Shown here piece by piece: positions 1 to 6,210 of a stretch of DNA of 14,716 nt. The stretch comes from an uncultured Selenomonadales bacterium. Lineage in GTDB: Bacteria > Bacillota > Negativicutes > Selenomonadales > Selenomonadaceae. The notes under the pieces were generated by a model, which searched no databases, had not been told where the DNA came from, and worked only from the letters and a program-made list of their open reading frames with translations. Within the stretch, counting starts at the first letter, position 1; each line of letters starts with the position of its first letter. The stretch spans positions 1-14,716 of the forward strand of contig CAMVAG010000026.1 in the NCBI GenBank assembly GCA_947165405.1, written 5' to 3'. Made by a program: the position numbers and the translations under genes.

Positions 1-2
1 TA

Positions 3-725
3 TTACATGGTGACTTCAACGGTGTAAGCGTCAATAACTTTCGCCGTCAAAATTTTTTCCGAAGTCTCGTTCTTGACTTTGACAAGAGAGCCGATGCGCC
101 CGCGTGTCATGACGATTCCCTTAGCCGAAACTTTTATGCCGTTATAATTTAAGATAATGTTGACGCGCTGCCCGCTGTTGACGGCGACGGGTTGTTGAAA
201 GTAGCCTTTGTTGACGGGCGTGCCTCCGCGAATAAATCTGTGCGGCACCAAACCTTCCAGCTCGGCAACGTCTTTAATGTATTCGTTGCGTCCGTCAATG
301 GCGACTTCAGACAAATGAAAATCTTCAGCCGTCACGGGAATTTCAATTCGCAGGTCGTGAGAGGCAACAAGCACCGTGTCATAAACTTTGACGTTCGCCG
401 TGAGGCTTACCGTCCGATGAGCGCGACCGTTCACGAAAACCGTTGCGCGCACGGGTGTCAAGCTTACGTAACTTATCGGCGCGGGCAGATTGGCTTTGAT
501 GTCGATGACGCCTTCGGGAAGTTTCAAGTCGGGCGCGTGGTTTGTAAAATAAATTTCGTGCCGCCTCGTTTCGCCGCGTTCGGCAAGTGCCTGTTCCACT
601 GCCGCCAACGCGACTTGCTCCACCTCTGCGCCGTTTATCGTAAATGCAAAAGTTCGCGGCATTAAACTCATTGCCAAGATTAACGCCGCGACAAAAATTT
701 TCATTACGCATTGCGCATTTCGCAT
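3..725 (-). CDS. flgA: FlgA, flagellar basal-body P-ring assembly chaperone
   Basis: FlgA is a periplasmic chaperone that helps FlgI polymerise into the flagellar P-ring around the rod. The 240-residue product has an N-terminal hydrophobic signal segment (about residues 8-27, ending in PRTFA). A SAF-like region follows at about residues 130-190 (VTAEDFHLSEV, then VPHRFIRGGTPV). The C-terminal part is typical of FlgA (SGQRVNIILNYNGIKV, KGIVMTRGRIGSLVKVKN). Length fits the family. The start is ambiguous. ATG 725 lies about 9 bases after AAAAGG, while the in-frame ATG 704 gives a more classical signal peptide (MKIFVAALILAM) but has no nearby ribosome site. I kept 725. flgG ends at 732, so translation is probably coupled. 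Identification is firm; the exact start is not. Confidence 0.92.
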   Translation of the reverse strand: MRNAQCVMKIFVAALILAMSLMPRTFAFTINGAEVEQVALAAVEQALAERGETRRHEIYFTNHAPDLKLPEGVIDIKANLPAPISYVSLTPVRATVFVNGRAHRTVSLTANVKVYDTVLVASHDLRIEIPVTAEDFHLSEVAIDGRNEYIKDVAELEGLVPHRFIRGGTPVNKGYFQQPVAVNSGQRVNIILNYNGIKVSAKGIVMTRGRIGSLVKVKNETSEKILTAKVIDAYTVEVTM

Positions 726-732
726 TACGCAT
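702..732 (-). repeat. Tandem 7-bp ATGCGNA repeats at the flgG/flgA junction
   Basis: Read on the minus strand, four consecutive heptamers ATGCGTA, ATGCGAA, ATGCGCA, ATGCGTA are followed by a fifth ATG. ATGs therefore begin at 732, 725, 718, 711 and 704. Because 7 is not a multiple of 3, they fall in all three frames; only 725 and 704 are in the flgA frame. The flgG stop TAA (734-732) overlaps the first ATG. The repeat is seen directly. Any role in slippage or start choice is inference. Confidence 0.85.
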
Positions 733-1523
733 TACCTTTTCAACTGGTTGGCAGTCTCAAGCATTGAGTCGGAAGTGGTGACCGCCTTTGCATTTGATTC
801 ATAAGCGCGCTGGGAAACAATCATGTTGACCATTTCCTCGACGATTTGCACGCTGGACATTTCCAAAGTGTTTTGCTCAAGGACACCCGCGCCGTCTTGA
901 CCGGGCTCGCTTTCAATCGGAGCACCGGACGCGGTTGTTTCCAAGAAAAGATTTCTGCCGTAAGCGTAAAGACCTTCGGGGTTGACGAAACGCACAAGAG
1001 TTATCTGTCCAATTTCGGTTTGTTCGCCGCCGGCAGGAGTATCTGAAACGCGGCCGTCCGAGCTGATAACCAAACTGCTGATGGGAGCATTTTCGTCGAG
1101 CGTGATGTTCGGGACGAGCAAAAAGCCGTCGCTTGTCACGAGACGACGATCCGAATCAAGCTTAAAAGCACCGTCACGAGTGTAAGCCGTCGAGCCGTCG
1201 GGCAGTTGAACTTGAAAGAAGCCGTCGCCTTGAATGCCTACGTCGCTGGGGTTGTCTGTCGTCTGAAGAGGACCTTGCGTAAAGACTCTGTGGGTTGCCG
1301 CAACTTTTACGCCCAAGCCGATTTGCAAGCCTTGAGGAAATTGAGTGCCGTTGCCGGAAGTGCCGCCCGCGTCGCGCAGTGTTTGATAGAGCAAATCGTG
1401 GAACTCGGCGCGAACTTTTTTGTTGCCGTAGGTGTCGACGTTTGCAATGTTGTGCGCCACTATGTCCATATTCGTCTGCTGCGCCTTCATGCCCGACGCC
1501 GCCGACCATAAAGCTCTCATCAT
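732..1523 (-). CDS. flgG: FlgG, flagellar distal rod protein
   Basis: FlgG forms the distal rod of the flagellum, which passes through the P- and L-rings to the hook. The 263-residue product matches FlgG along its length (about 260 in E. coli). The N-terminal rod motif has SLWxAxxGxxAQQTNMD-like sequence (ALWSAASGMKAQQTNMDIVA, then HNIANVDTYGNKK). The centre has FHDLLYQTLRDAG, GLQIGLGVKVAATHRVFTQG and GDGFFQVQLPDGSTAYTRDG. The C-terminal rod/hook motif is VEEMVNMIVSQRAYESNAKA. I chose ATG 1523, preceded by AAGGAG at 11 bases; the longer frame to 1577 adds unrelated residues. It heads a minus-strand unit with flgA. No flgF lies next to it on this side, although flgF and flgG are often adjacent. 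Confidence 0.95.
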   Translation of the reverse strand: MMRALWSAASGMKAQQTNMDIVAHNIANVDTYGNKKVRAEFHDLLYQTLRDAGGTSGNGTQFPQGLQIGLGVKVAATHRVFTQGPLQTTDNPSDVGIQGDGFFQVQLPDGSTAYTRDGAFKLDSDRRLVTSDGFLLVPNITLDENAPISSLVISSDGRVSDTPAGGEQTEIGQITLVRFVNPEGLYAYGRNLFLETTASGAPIESEPGQDGAGVLEQNTLEMSSVQIVEEMVNMIVSQRAYESNAKAVTTSDSMLETANQLKR

Positions 1524-1592
1524 AATTGAAACATCTCCTTTATTTATCTTAACGTCCTTGTAAATTTCTATCCACATTTATATATCGTCAAG

Positions 1593-1621
1593 ATTTTATC
1601 CTGCGTTAAAAAATTTTGCAA
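1593..1621 (-). promoter_or_regulatory. Probable sigma-A-type promoter for flgG-flgA
   Basis: On the minus strand TTGCAA (1621-1616) is separated by exactly 17 bases from TAAAAT (1598-1593). This predicts a transcript start near 1586 and a leader of about 63 bases before flgG. A second, weaker pair lies closer to the gene: TTGACG near 1588 with TAGAAA 15 bases later. I saw no flagellar sigma-28 type site. Confidence 0.5.
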
Positions 1622-1665
1622 GCCGTAAAAAAATTTTCATTTGCCATAAGATTTTCAGCAAGGGT

Positions 1666-1674
1666 TGATATAAT
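1666..1674 (+). promoter_or_regulatory. Extended -10 promoter for the 3D-domain protein gene
   Basis: The sequence TGATATAAT is a perfect extended -10 (TG, one base, TATAAT). It lies about 40 bases before the ATG at 1714. A TTGCCA sits 22 bases upstream of the TATAAT, too far for a normal -35, so the extended -10 probably carries recognition. It is divergent from the flgG promoter. Confidence 0.5.
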
Positions 1675-1713
1675 CGCCGCAAAATTAAAGAATGGTTAAA
1701 CGAGGTGGATGAA

Positions 1714-2676
1714 ATGAAGTTGAGGCGAGTTCTTTCGACGCTGATTCTGATTTTCGCCGTGTGCCTTTCAAGTTTCTGCTCGGCGGCTGCGTTGAAGTAC
1801 GGCGACAGAGGCAAAGAAGTAAAAGAGATTCAAGATTATTTGATAGCACAAAATCTTCTTCAAGTGGCGGCGGACGGCGTTTACGGTGAGGCAACGGTTG
1901 AAGCCATCAAAAATTTTCAAGAGGCACTCGGTCTTGAAGTGGACGGAGTGTGCGGCGCGCAGACCTACAAACTTTTGCGGGCGGCGGCTTACGACGAAAT
2001 TGACATAACGACTTACAAGCCCGGCGATTACGTTCCCGACCACGAAAAGACTGTTGCCGGTGCAGTGAGTTCGGCAAGTTCCGTCGGCTCGGTCTTGAAC
2101 ATCGTGAATACTGTCAGCGAAGTTGCAAAATATGCGGGCGTGGGCGATACCATAAAGCTCGGCATGCAAGGCGACGGCGTTGTCCACCTTCAAAATAAAT
2201 TGGTTGAATACGGCTTTTATGACGGAGACATTGACGGCATTGCAGACGCGGATGTTATTGACGCCTTGAAAGATTTCCAAAGCAGTCGCGGCATGAAGGC
2301 GGACGGCATTTGCGGTTACAGAACTTATTCCGCTCTCAACGGCGAAGACTTCTTCACCTCGAACGACTACGCCTTTTCAAATGATATTCCCGCGTTCAGT
2401 CGTGTGATTCGTGTTGAGGCAACGGCTTACAGCAGCGCGGAGCCCGGCTTGAGTGCTTACACGGCTCTGGGAACAATTTGCCAACACGGAGTCATTGCCA
2501 CCGACCCAAGTATTATTCCGCTCGGCACAAGAGTTTTTATCCCCGGTTACGGCTACGCGGTCGCTGAAGACACGGGCGGCGCGATTGTCGGTCACAAGAT
2601 TGACGTTGCGTTTGACAGCGTCGCCGAATGTTTTGAATTCGGTCGCCAAATCATTGACATCTACATCCTTGATTGA
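1714..2676 (+). CDS. Secreted cell-wall protein: two peptidoglycan-binding domains plus 3D domain
   Basis: This 320-residue product is probably an exported peptidoglycan-active protein. It has a signal peptide (residues 1 to about 25, hydrophobic LILIFAVCLSSFCSAAA). Two PG_binding_1 domains follow at about residues 27-88 (YGDRGKEVKEIQDYL, DGVYGEATVEAIKNFQ) and 147-208 (LGMQGDGVVHLQNKLVEYG, DGICGYRTYSAL). A C-terminal 3D domain covers about 230-320. Its hallmark Asp motifs are ATDPSIIPLGTRVFI, AEDTGGAIVGHKIDVAF and an upstream VEATAYSS. The 3D fold is related to the catalytic core of MltA lytic transglycosylases, so a muralytic role is likely but not shown. ATG 1714 is chosen because GAGGTG lies 6 bases upstream; the GTG at 1705 would overlap that ribosome site. 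The gene is monocistronic, with its own promoter and terminator. Confidence 0.88.
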   Translation: MKLRRVLSTLILIFAVCLSSFCSAAALKYGDRGKEVKEIQDYLIAQNLLQVAADGVYGEATVEAIKNFQEALGLEVDGVCGAQTYKLLRAAAYDEIDITTYKPGDYVPDHEKTVAGAVSSASSVGSVLNIVNTVSEVAKYAGVGDTIKLGMQGDGVVHLQNKLVEYGFYDGDIDGIADADVIDALKDFQSSRGMKADGICGYRTYSALNGEDFFTSNDYAFSNDIPAFSRVIRVEATAYSSAEPGLSAYTALGTICQHGVIATDPSIIPLGTRVFIPGYGYAVAEDTGGAIVGHKIDVAFDSVAECFEFGRQIIDIYILD

Positions 2677-2697
2677 ATACTTGACAACAATTTAAAA

Positions 2698-2735
2698 TCC
2701 CCTTCCGCTTTGATTCGGAGGGGGAAATTTTTTTT
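2698..2735 (+). terminator. Intrinsic terminator of the 3D-domain gene
   Basis: A 10-bp stem (TCCCCTTCCG with CGGAGGGGGA, one G-U pair) and an 8-base loop are followed by AA and eight Ts, 21 bases after the stop codon. On the opposite strand the stem is followed by a weak T-rich stretch, so it may also stop the converging flavodoxin transcript. Confidence 0.88.
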
Positions 2736-2751
2736 GCTTGGAAAAATTTTT

Positions 2752-3237
2752 TTAATCGATTGCCAAAGTCTTGACCCAATCGCTCAAAGTATTTTTGTCG
2801 GTGCGCCCGCGAAAAACTTTGCCTTGAATCCAAATCGTTGAGTTCGCGCAGGAGGGCTTGAGTTGATTGAGCGTCTCGCCGAAGCCCGAACCGCCCGACG
2901 TTGCAAAAACTACAATCGTCTTGCCGCCGAAGTCATAGCTCTCAAGGAAGCTGTTGATGATGTGAGGCGCGACGTACCACCAAATCGGAAAGCCCAAGAA
3001 AATTGTATCGTACTCGGAAATTTTTGCGTCCTTGTCTGCCAGCGCGGGACGAGAATTTATATCCGCCATCTCAACCGAAGAGCGCGACTTCGAATCGTTC
3101 CAATTCAAGTCTTTGCCGGTGTAAAGCGTCGCGGGTTTAATCTCGTAAGTGTCAGCGTTGACGACCTCTGCAAGCGTGGCGGCAAGTTTGCGCGTTGAGC
3201 CGCTCGCCGAAAAAAATGCAACCAATTTTTTACTCAT
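2752..3237 (-). CDS. Flavodoxin family protein
   Basis: This is a 161-residue short-chain flavodoxin-like protein, a soluble FMN electron carrier. The N-terminal phosphate-binding loop is FFSASGSTRKLA (about residues 8-19). The middle has YDTIFLGFPIWWYVAPHII, where the aromatic residues would flank the flavin. The second flavin loop is VVFATSGGSGFGET. This pattern fits the Flavodoxin_4 group, whose members often stand beside oxidoreductases. GGAGG lies 7 bases before the ATG, inside the 3' end of the upstream small gene, and the ATG overlaps that gene's TGA (ATGA), so translation is probably coupled. It is the last gene of the unit that starts at 4580. The partner could be the upstream Fe-S aldo/keto reductase homologue; this is inferred from position only. 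Confidence 0.88.
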   Translation of the reverse strand: MSKKLVAFFSASGSTRKLAATLAEVVNADTYEIKPATLYTGKDLNWNDSKSRSSVEMADINSRPALADKDAKISEYDTIFLGFPIWWYVAPHIINSFLESYDFGGKTIVVFATSGGSGFGETLNQLKPSCANSTIWIQGKVFRGRTDKNTLSDWVKTLAID

Positions 3238-3419
3238 AACAATGCCTCCGGTTTCCTCGCAAATTCAAATCTGATATTACTGTCGCCGATATTTCTTTGT
3301 GACTCGTAACGAATTGCCGAATCTGAAACTTGATTGTCTTGTTTGTTTTTGTTTTTGTCCAAAGTCGGCTTCTTCAAAAGGTTTAAAATATCATCAATCC
3401 TCGCGCCGTCTTCAAACAT
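3234..3419 (-). CDS. Small protein of unknown function (61 residues)
   Basis: I do not recognise this family. The product begins MFEDGARIDDILNLLKK, a likely short amphipathic helix. It continues into a polar, Asn/Lys/Gln-rich middle (DKNKNKQDNQVSDS) and a charged end (NIRFEFARKPEALL). There is no signal peptide, membrane segment or cysteine. Evidence that it is real: GAGGAG lies 8 bases before the ATG; it fills the gap between the aldo/keto reductase stop (12 bases upstream) and the flavodoxin start; and it overlaps the latter as ATGA. A longer GTG start at 3428 is possible but sits too close to the ribosome site. Confidence 0.7.
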   Translation of the reverse strand: MFEDGARIDDILNLLKKPTLDKNKNKQDNQVSDSAIRYESQRNIGDSNIRFEFARKPEALL

Positions 3420-3431
3420 TTCAATCACTCC

Positions 3432-4580
3432 TCAATAACCAAACAAATTTTTTGCCTTCCGCATGTTTTCACGGATATTGACGCCGAACGGACAACGCGT
3501 TTCACAGACGCCGCATTGAATGCATTCGCCGGCATGATGTTTCAAAATCGCGTAGTGTTCGCGGACGGTTTCGGGAATATTTTTTTGCGCCTCCGCCAAA
3601 TGCAAAAACTTCGTGACGGAAGCAATATCAATCTTCTTGACGCAGGGCGCGCAGTGGCTGCAGTAGACGCAATGACCTTGCCAAGAAATTTTCGGGAAGC
3701 TCGCGAAAGTCAACGCGTAATCTTTTTCCGCGTCGGTCGCCTCCTCGTAGGAAATGCTTTGCTTGAGTTGTTCGACGGAATGCGCGCCCGCCAAAACACA
3801 AACGACACCGGGACGACTCAAGGCGTAATGAATGCATTGATTCGGAGTCAAGGCGACGCCCGCCGGCGAAAGTTGAGCGTCAAGCAAATCGCCGCCGCCG
3901 AAACATTTCATGACCGTGATACCGACGCCCAATCGTTGACAAGTCTCGTAAAGTCTTTGGCGGTCGGGATCCATGTTCGTTAAATTTGCCTCGTAATTTT
4001 CGGGAGCCCAAAGTTGCTCGACATCTTCGGAGGCGGGCAATAAATCGTAGCAAGGATTGACGCTGAACATGAGGACTTCAATCGCGCCGCTTTCGACAGC
4101 CTTCAACGCAACTTGAGGATTGTGACTGCTCAAGCCTATGTGCCGAATCTTTCCCGCCGCTTTGAGTTCGCGAACATAATCCAAAATGCCGCCCGAAACA
4201 ATTTCCTGCCAATCGTCGAGGGCGTCGCAGTAGTGAATCGTGCCTACGTCAATATAATCCGTCTGCAACTGCTTGAGCGATTCTTCAAAGCCGGCTTTTG
4301 CCTCCGACAACTTGCGCGTCCTTTTGTATTGCCCGTTCTGCCACACGGAACAAATATGCGACTGCGCGATAAATTTTTCACGCCGCCCGCGCAGAGCCTC
4401 ACCGACCGCCTCTCTCACCGCAGGATTGGAAGTATACAAATCAAAATAATTAACGCCTGCCTCTTGAGCCGTGTCGAAAAGTTTTTTTGTCATTGCGCAA
4501 TTCTCTTCGCCGAAGCCTTCGCAACCCATGCCGATTTCACTGACCTTCAAGCCCGTCTTGCCCAATTCGCGATAAATCAT
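3432..4580 (-). CDS. Aldo/keto reductase homologue with C-terminal Fe-S motifs and degenerate active site
   Basis: A 382-residue protein with an aldo/keto reductase TIM barrel (YRELGKTGLKVSEIGMG at the start, YIDVGTIHYCDALDDW, KIRHIGLSSHNPQVALKA) and a C-terminal ferredoxin-like tail. The tail has two four-Cys sets: Cys304, 307, 310, 313 and Cys353, 356, 359, 363 (CIQCGVCETRCPFG). Of the usual catalytic tetrad, Asp47 and His116 are visible. The expected Tyr about five residues after the Asp is Asn52, and the expected Lys in the FIAxK strand is Ser74 (FIAQSH). Normal carbonyl reduction is therefore doubtful. Fe-S-bearing AKR homologues are known as a family, but their substrates are mostly undefined. 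ATG 4580 is preceded by AAAGGAG. It heads a three-gene unit with a small protein and a flavodoxin, suggesting an electron-transfer role. Confidence 0.87.
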   Translation of the reverse strand: MIYRELGKTGLKVSEIGMGCEGFGEENCAMTKKLFDTAQEAGVNYFDLYTSNPAVREAVGEALRGRREKFIAQSHICSVWQNGQYKRTRKLSEAKAGFEESLKQLQTDYIDVGTIHYCDALDDWQEIVSGGILDYVRELKAAGKIRHIGLSSHNPQVALKAVESGAIEVLMFSVNPCYDLLPASEDVEQLWAPENYEANLTNMDPDRQRLYETCQRLGVGITVMKCFGGGDLLDAQLSPAGVALTPNQCIHYALSRPGVVCVLAGAHSVEQLKQSISYEEATDAEKDYALTFASFPKISWQGHCVYCSHCAPCVKKIDIASVTKFLHLAEAQKNIPETVREHYAILKHHAGECIQCGVCETRCPFGVNIRENMRKAKNLFGY

Positions 4581-4620
4581 TTCGTTCACTCTCCTTTGCA
4601 TACACGCAAAAAAAATTAGA

Positions 4621-4640
4621 CAGGGAAAAATTTTTTCCTG
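4621..4640. repeat. Near-perfect 20-bp AT-rich palindrome upstream of the aldo/keto reductase gene
   Basis: CAGGGAAAAA is followed directly by TTTTTTCCTG, a 20-bp inverted repeat with one mismatch, about 40 bases before the ATG at 4580. It could be an operator for the reductase operon or only a local example of the A-run/T-run words common in this window. I found no convincing -35/-10 pair here; the best -10-like word is TCTAAT just downstream on the minus strand. Confidence 0.4.
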
Positions 4641-4678
4641 CCTGCACCTACCTCCAACCGAACGACAAAATTTTTTAC

Positions 4679-4710
4679 AAAGAAAAGAGGCCGTCATGGA
4701 TGACGGCCTC
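4679..4710 (-). terminator. Intrinsic terminator of the queDE-glycosyltransferase unit
   Basis: A perfect 11-bp inverted repeat GAGGCCGTCAT / ATGACGGCCTC with a 2-base centre (4687-4710) is followed on the minus strand by TTTTCTTT. It lies about 150 bases after the second glycosyltransferase stop and before the next minus-strand operon, so it separates the two units. Confidence 0.8.
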
Positions 4711-4745
4711 CGCCGCGTCTTTTGCGTGATGCAAAAACAGCGGCG
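4711..4745. other. Nested hairpin adjoining the terminator
   Basis: CGCCGC and GCGGCG pair on the outside and TTTTGC and GCAAAA on the inside, with GTGAT as loop and 3-base internal bulges. It directly abuts the terminator stem with no spacer. The minus-strand transcript would fold this hairpin just before terminating. It has no T tract of its own. Confidence 0.55.
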
Positions 4746-4821
4746 CACCAACTAAAAATCATGAGGCGATGCGCGGGTCTGTCTTAACCCTTTACGCCCC
4801 TGCGAGGTGCCCTTTTCTTTG

Positions 4822-4853
4822 CTACTTTCTTTTGGGCATGCAAAAGAAAGTAG
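4822..4853. other. Perfect 13-bp hairpin just after the second glycosyltransferase stop
   Basis: CTACTTTCTTTTG and CAAAAGAAAGTAG are exact inverted repeats around a GGCATG loop, ending 7 bases after the stop codon at 4861. Neither strand has a T run after it, so it is not a classical terminator. It may protect the mRNA 3' end or be part of an intergenic repeat; the sequence style resembles dispersed extragenic repeats, but copy number cannot be judged from one window. Bases 4746-4821 hold nothing else I can name. Confidence 0.6.
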
Positions 4854-4860
4854 AAGAAAG

Positions 4861-6177
4861 TCACGCAAGAGCCGGCGGCGTCAAACCGTAATCGACAATC
4901 AAACGTTCGACGGCGTCGATTACCATGCGCGGCGAAATATTTTTCTGGCATTCCAACTCACGCGGCGTGTTTTTATGAAAAGGACACTTATCAACGAGGA
5001 ACATAACATGCGGGGCATTTAAACAGCCGTTGCAGACTTTACGGTTAGCGACACGATACGGCGTATAAAATTCGGACCAATCTTGCGAGAAACCGCAAAT
5101 CATAACAACGGGACAACCGACGGCATCGGCAATCCATGTTAAACCGCTGCTCAAGCCGATAAAAAATTCTGCGTGATACAGCATATTCGCCCGCTCAAGC
5201 AACGGATGATTGCCCGTGAAATCTTCCGCGCCTTCGGGTTTGCAAACAGTATAACCGTCGTTGGTTTCTTCTAAGTTTTTATCAATACAAAAAACCCGAT
5301 AGCCGAGATTTTTTAAATAATCAACGACGACATCCCAGCCGCCGGGATAAAGCCAAGCTTTTTTATTGGTTGAAGCCTGCACTGCAATGCAAACATAAGG
5401 CTCGTTCGTGACGGGCGGAGCAGTCGGTTCAAAGACAGCTTTCGGCGGAAGATAATCTATTCCCAAAATCATTCCGCCTGCTCGATTTATGGGCATTTGA
5501 CGAGTATCGACCAGCCCAAAAGGAAAAGGAGATTGCACCAGAATCGGATAGTAAGTTGCATAAGTTTTAAAATCGACTTTGTCAATTTGAGGAATATCGG
5601 GATAAAGTTGTGCAACAAGTTCGGCAAATTTATCATTCAAGCAAATCGATAAGTTACAGCGATGATACTTTTTAAATTCTCTAAGGTATGGTAAAAAGGC
5701 AATCAAGTCTCCCAAAATAGGATTATTCTTAAATGTTATTGCTACAGGTTGCCCTTCGAGATTGAGCACGTGTGAAAAAATTTTTTGCTCATCCAAAAAA
5801 ACTTCCACTTGCCAACGAACAAAATATTGCTCCACTGAAAGCAGCCTGCCACCCGAAATGTACTTGTCAAAAAAAATTTCTCCGCTGTCGAAGTCGCTGA
5901 CCTTAACACGAAAATTTCCTTCCGGTATATCGAGACGCAGCCCGAAATTAAAATCCAAGCGCAAGCCCGGAAAACCTGTGTCGCCCCAAATTCGCGATTC
6001 ATAAATTCCTTCGGGTACACCCATTGTTTTTTTTACATATTGAAAAAAAAATGCTTGATCCAATTCTTCTATTGTTTGCGGATGAAGTTCTTCAAAAACT
6101 TCTTTCACTAAAGGATAATAACGATAATGTTTGCGATAGTCTTCAATATTTCTCACGGTGAAAAAGTGCACTTTCAC
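4861..6177 (-). CDS. TibC/Aah-type autotransporter O-heptosyltransferase, copy 2
   Basis: A 438-residue cytoplasmic glycosyltransferase of the bacterial autotransporter heptosyltransferase (BAHT) family, which transfers heptose from an ADP-heptose donor to Ser on adhesin repeats. Features shared with TibC, from memory: LRLDFNFGLRLDIPEGNFRV and YFVRWQVEVF (N-terminal domain); GDLIAFLPYLREF, whose Asp157 I take as the counterpart of the TibC catalytic Asp; DTRQMPINRAGGMILGID; the GT-B donor half (PYVCIAVQAS, YPGGWDVVVDYLKNLGYRV, FFIGLSSGLTWIADAVG); and a four-Cys iron-finger set, Cys382, 385, 398, 410 (CNGC, CPFHKNTPRELEC). About 70 N-terminal residues appear extra relative to TibC. I set GTG 6177 as start because AAAGGAA is 9 bases upstream and the product then aligns with copy 1; GTG 6186 is too close to the ribosome site. 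It follows copy 1 by 33 bases. Confidence 0.85.
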   Translation of the reverse strand: MKVHFFTVRNIEDYRKHYRYYPLVKEVFEELHPQTIEELDQAFFFQYVKKTMGVPEGIYESRIWGDTGFPGLRLDFNFGLRLDIPEGNFRVKVSDFDSGEIFFDKYISGGRLLSVEQYFVRWQVEVFLDEQKIFSHVLNLEGQPVAITFKNNPILGDLIAFLPYLREFKKYHRCNLSICLNDKFAELVAQLYPDIPQIDKVDFKTYATYYPILVQSPFPFGLVDTRQMPINRAGGMILGIDYLPPKAVFEPTAPPVTNEPYVCIAVQASTNKKAWLYPGGWDVVVDYLKNLGYRVFCIDKNLEETNDGYTVCKPEGAEDFTGNHPLLERANMLYHAEFFIGLSSGLTWIADAVGCPVVMICGFSQDWSEFYTPYRVANRKVCNGCLNAPHVMFLVDKCPFHKNTPRELECQKNISPRMVIDAVERLIVDYGLTPPALA

Positions 6178-6210
6178 ATAAGACACTTCCTTTAATGTAA
6201 ATTAGATTTT

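Noticed and set aside
192..665. Plus-strand frame opposite flgA
   Set aside because: It is a shadow of a firmly identified flgA; the product shows no recognisable motif.
702..732. CRISPR-like or longer repeat array at the flgG/flgA junction
   Set aside because: Units are 7 bp without spacers; it is a simple tandem repeat.
4581..4751. N-terminal extension of the aldo/keto reductase to 4751
   Set aside because: It would cross a terminator hairpin and gives Cys/Arg-rich residues unlike the family; ATG 4580 has AAAGGAG and the normal beginning.
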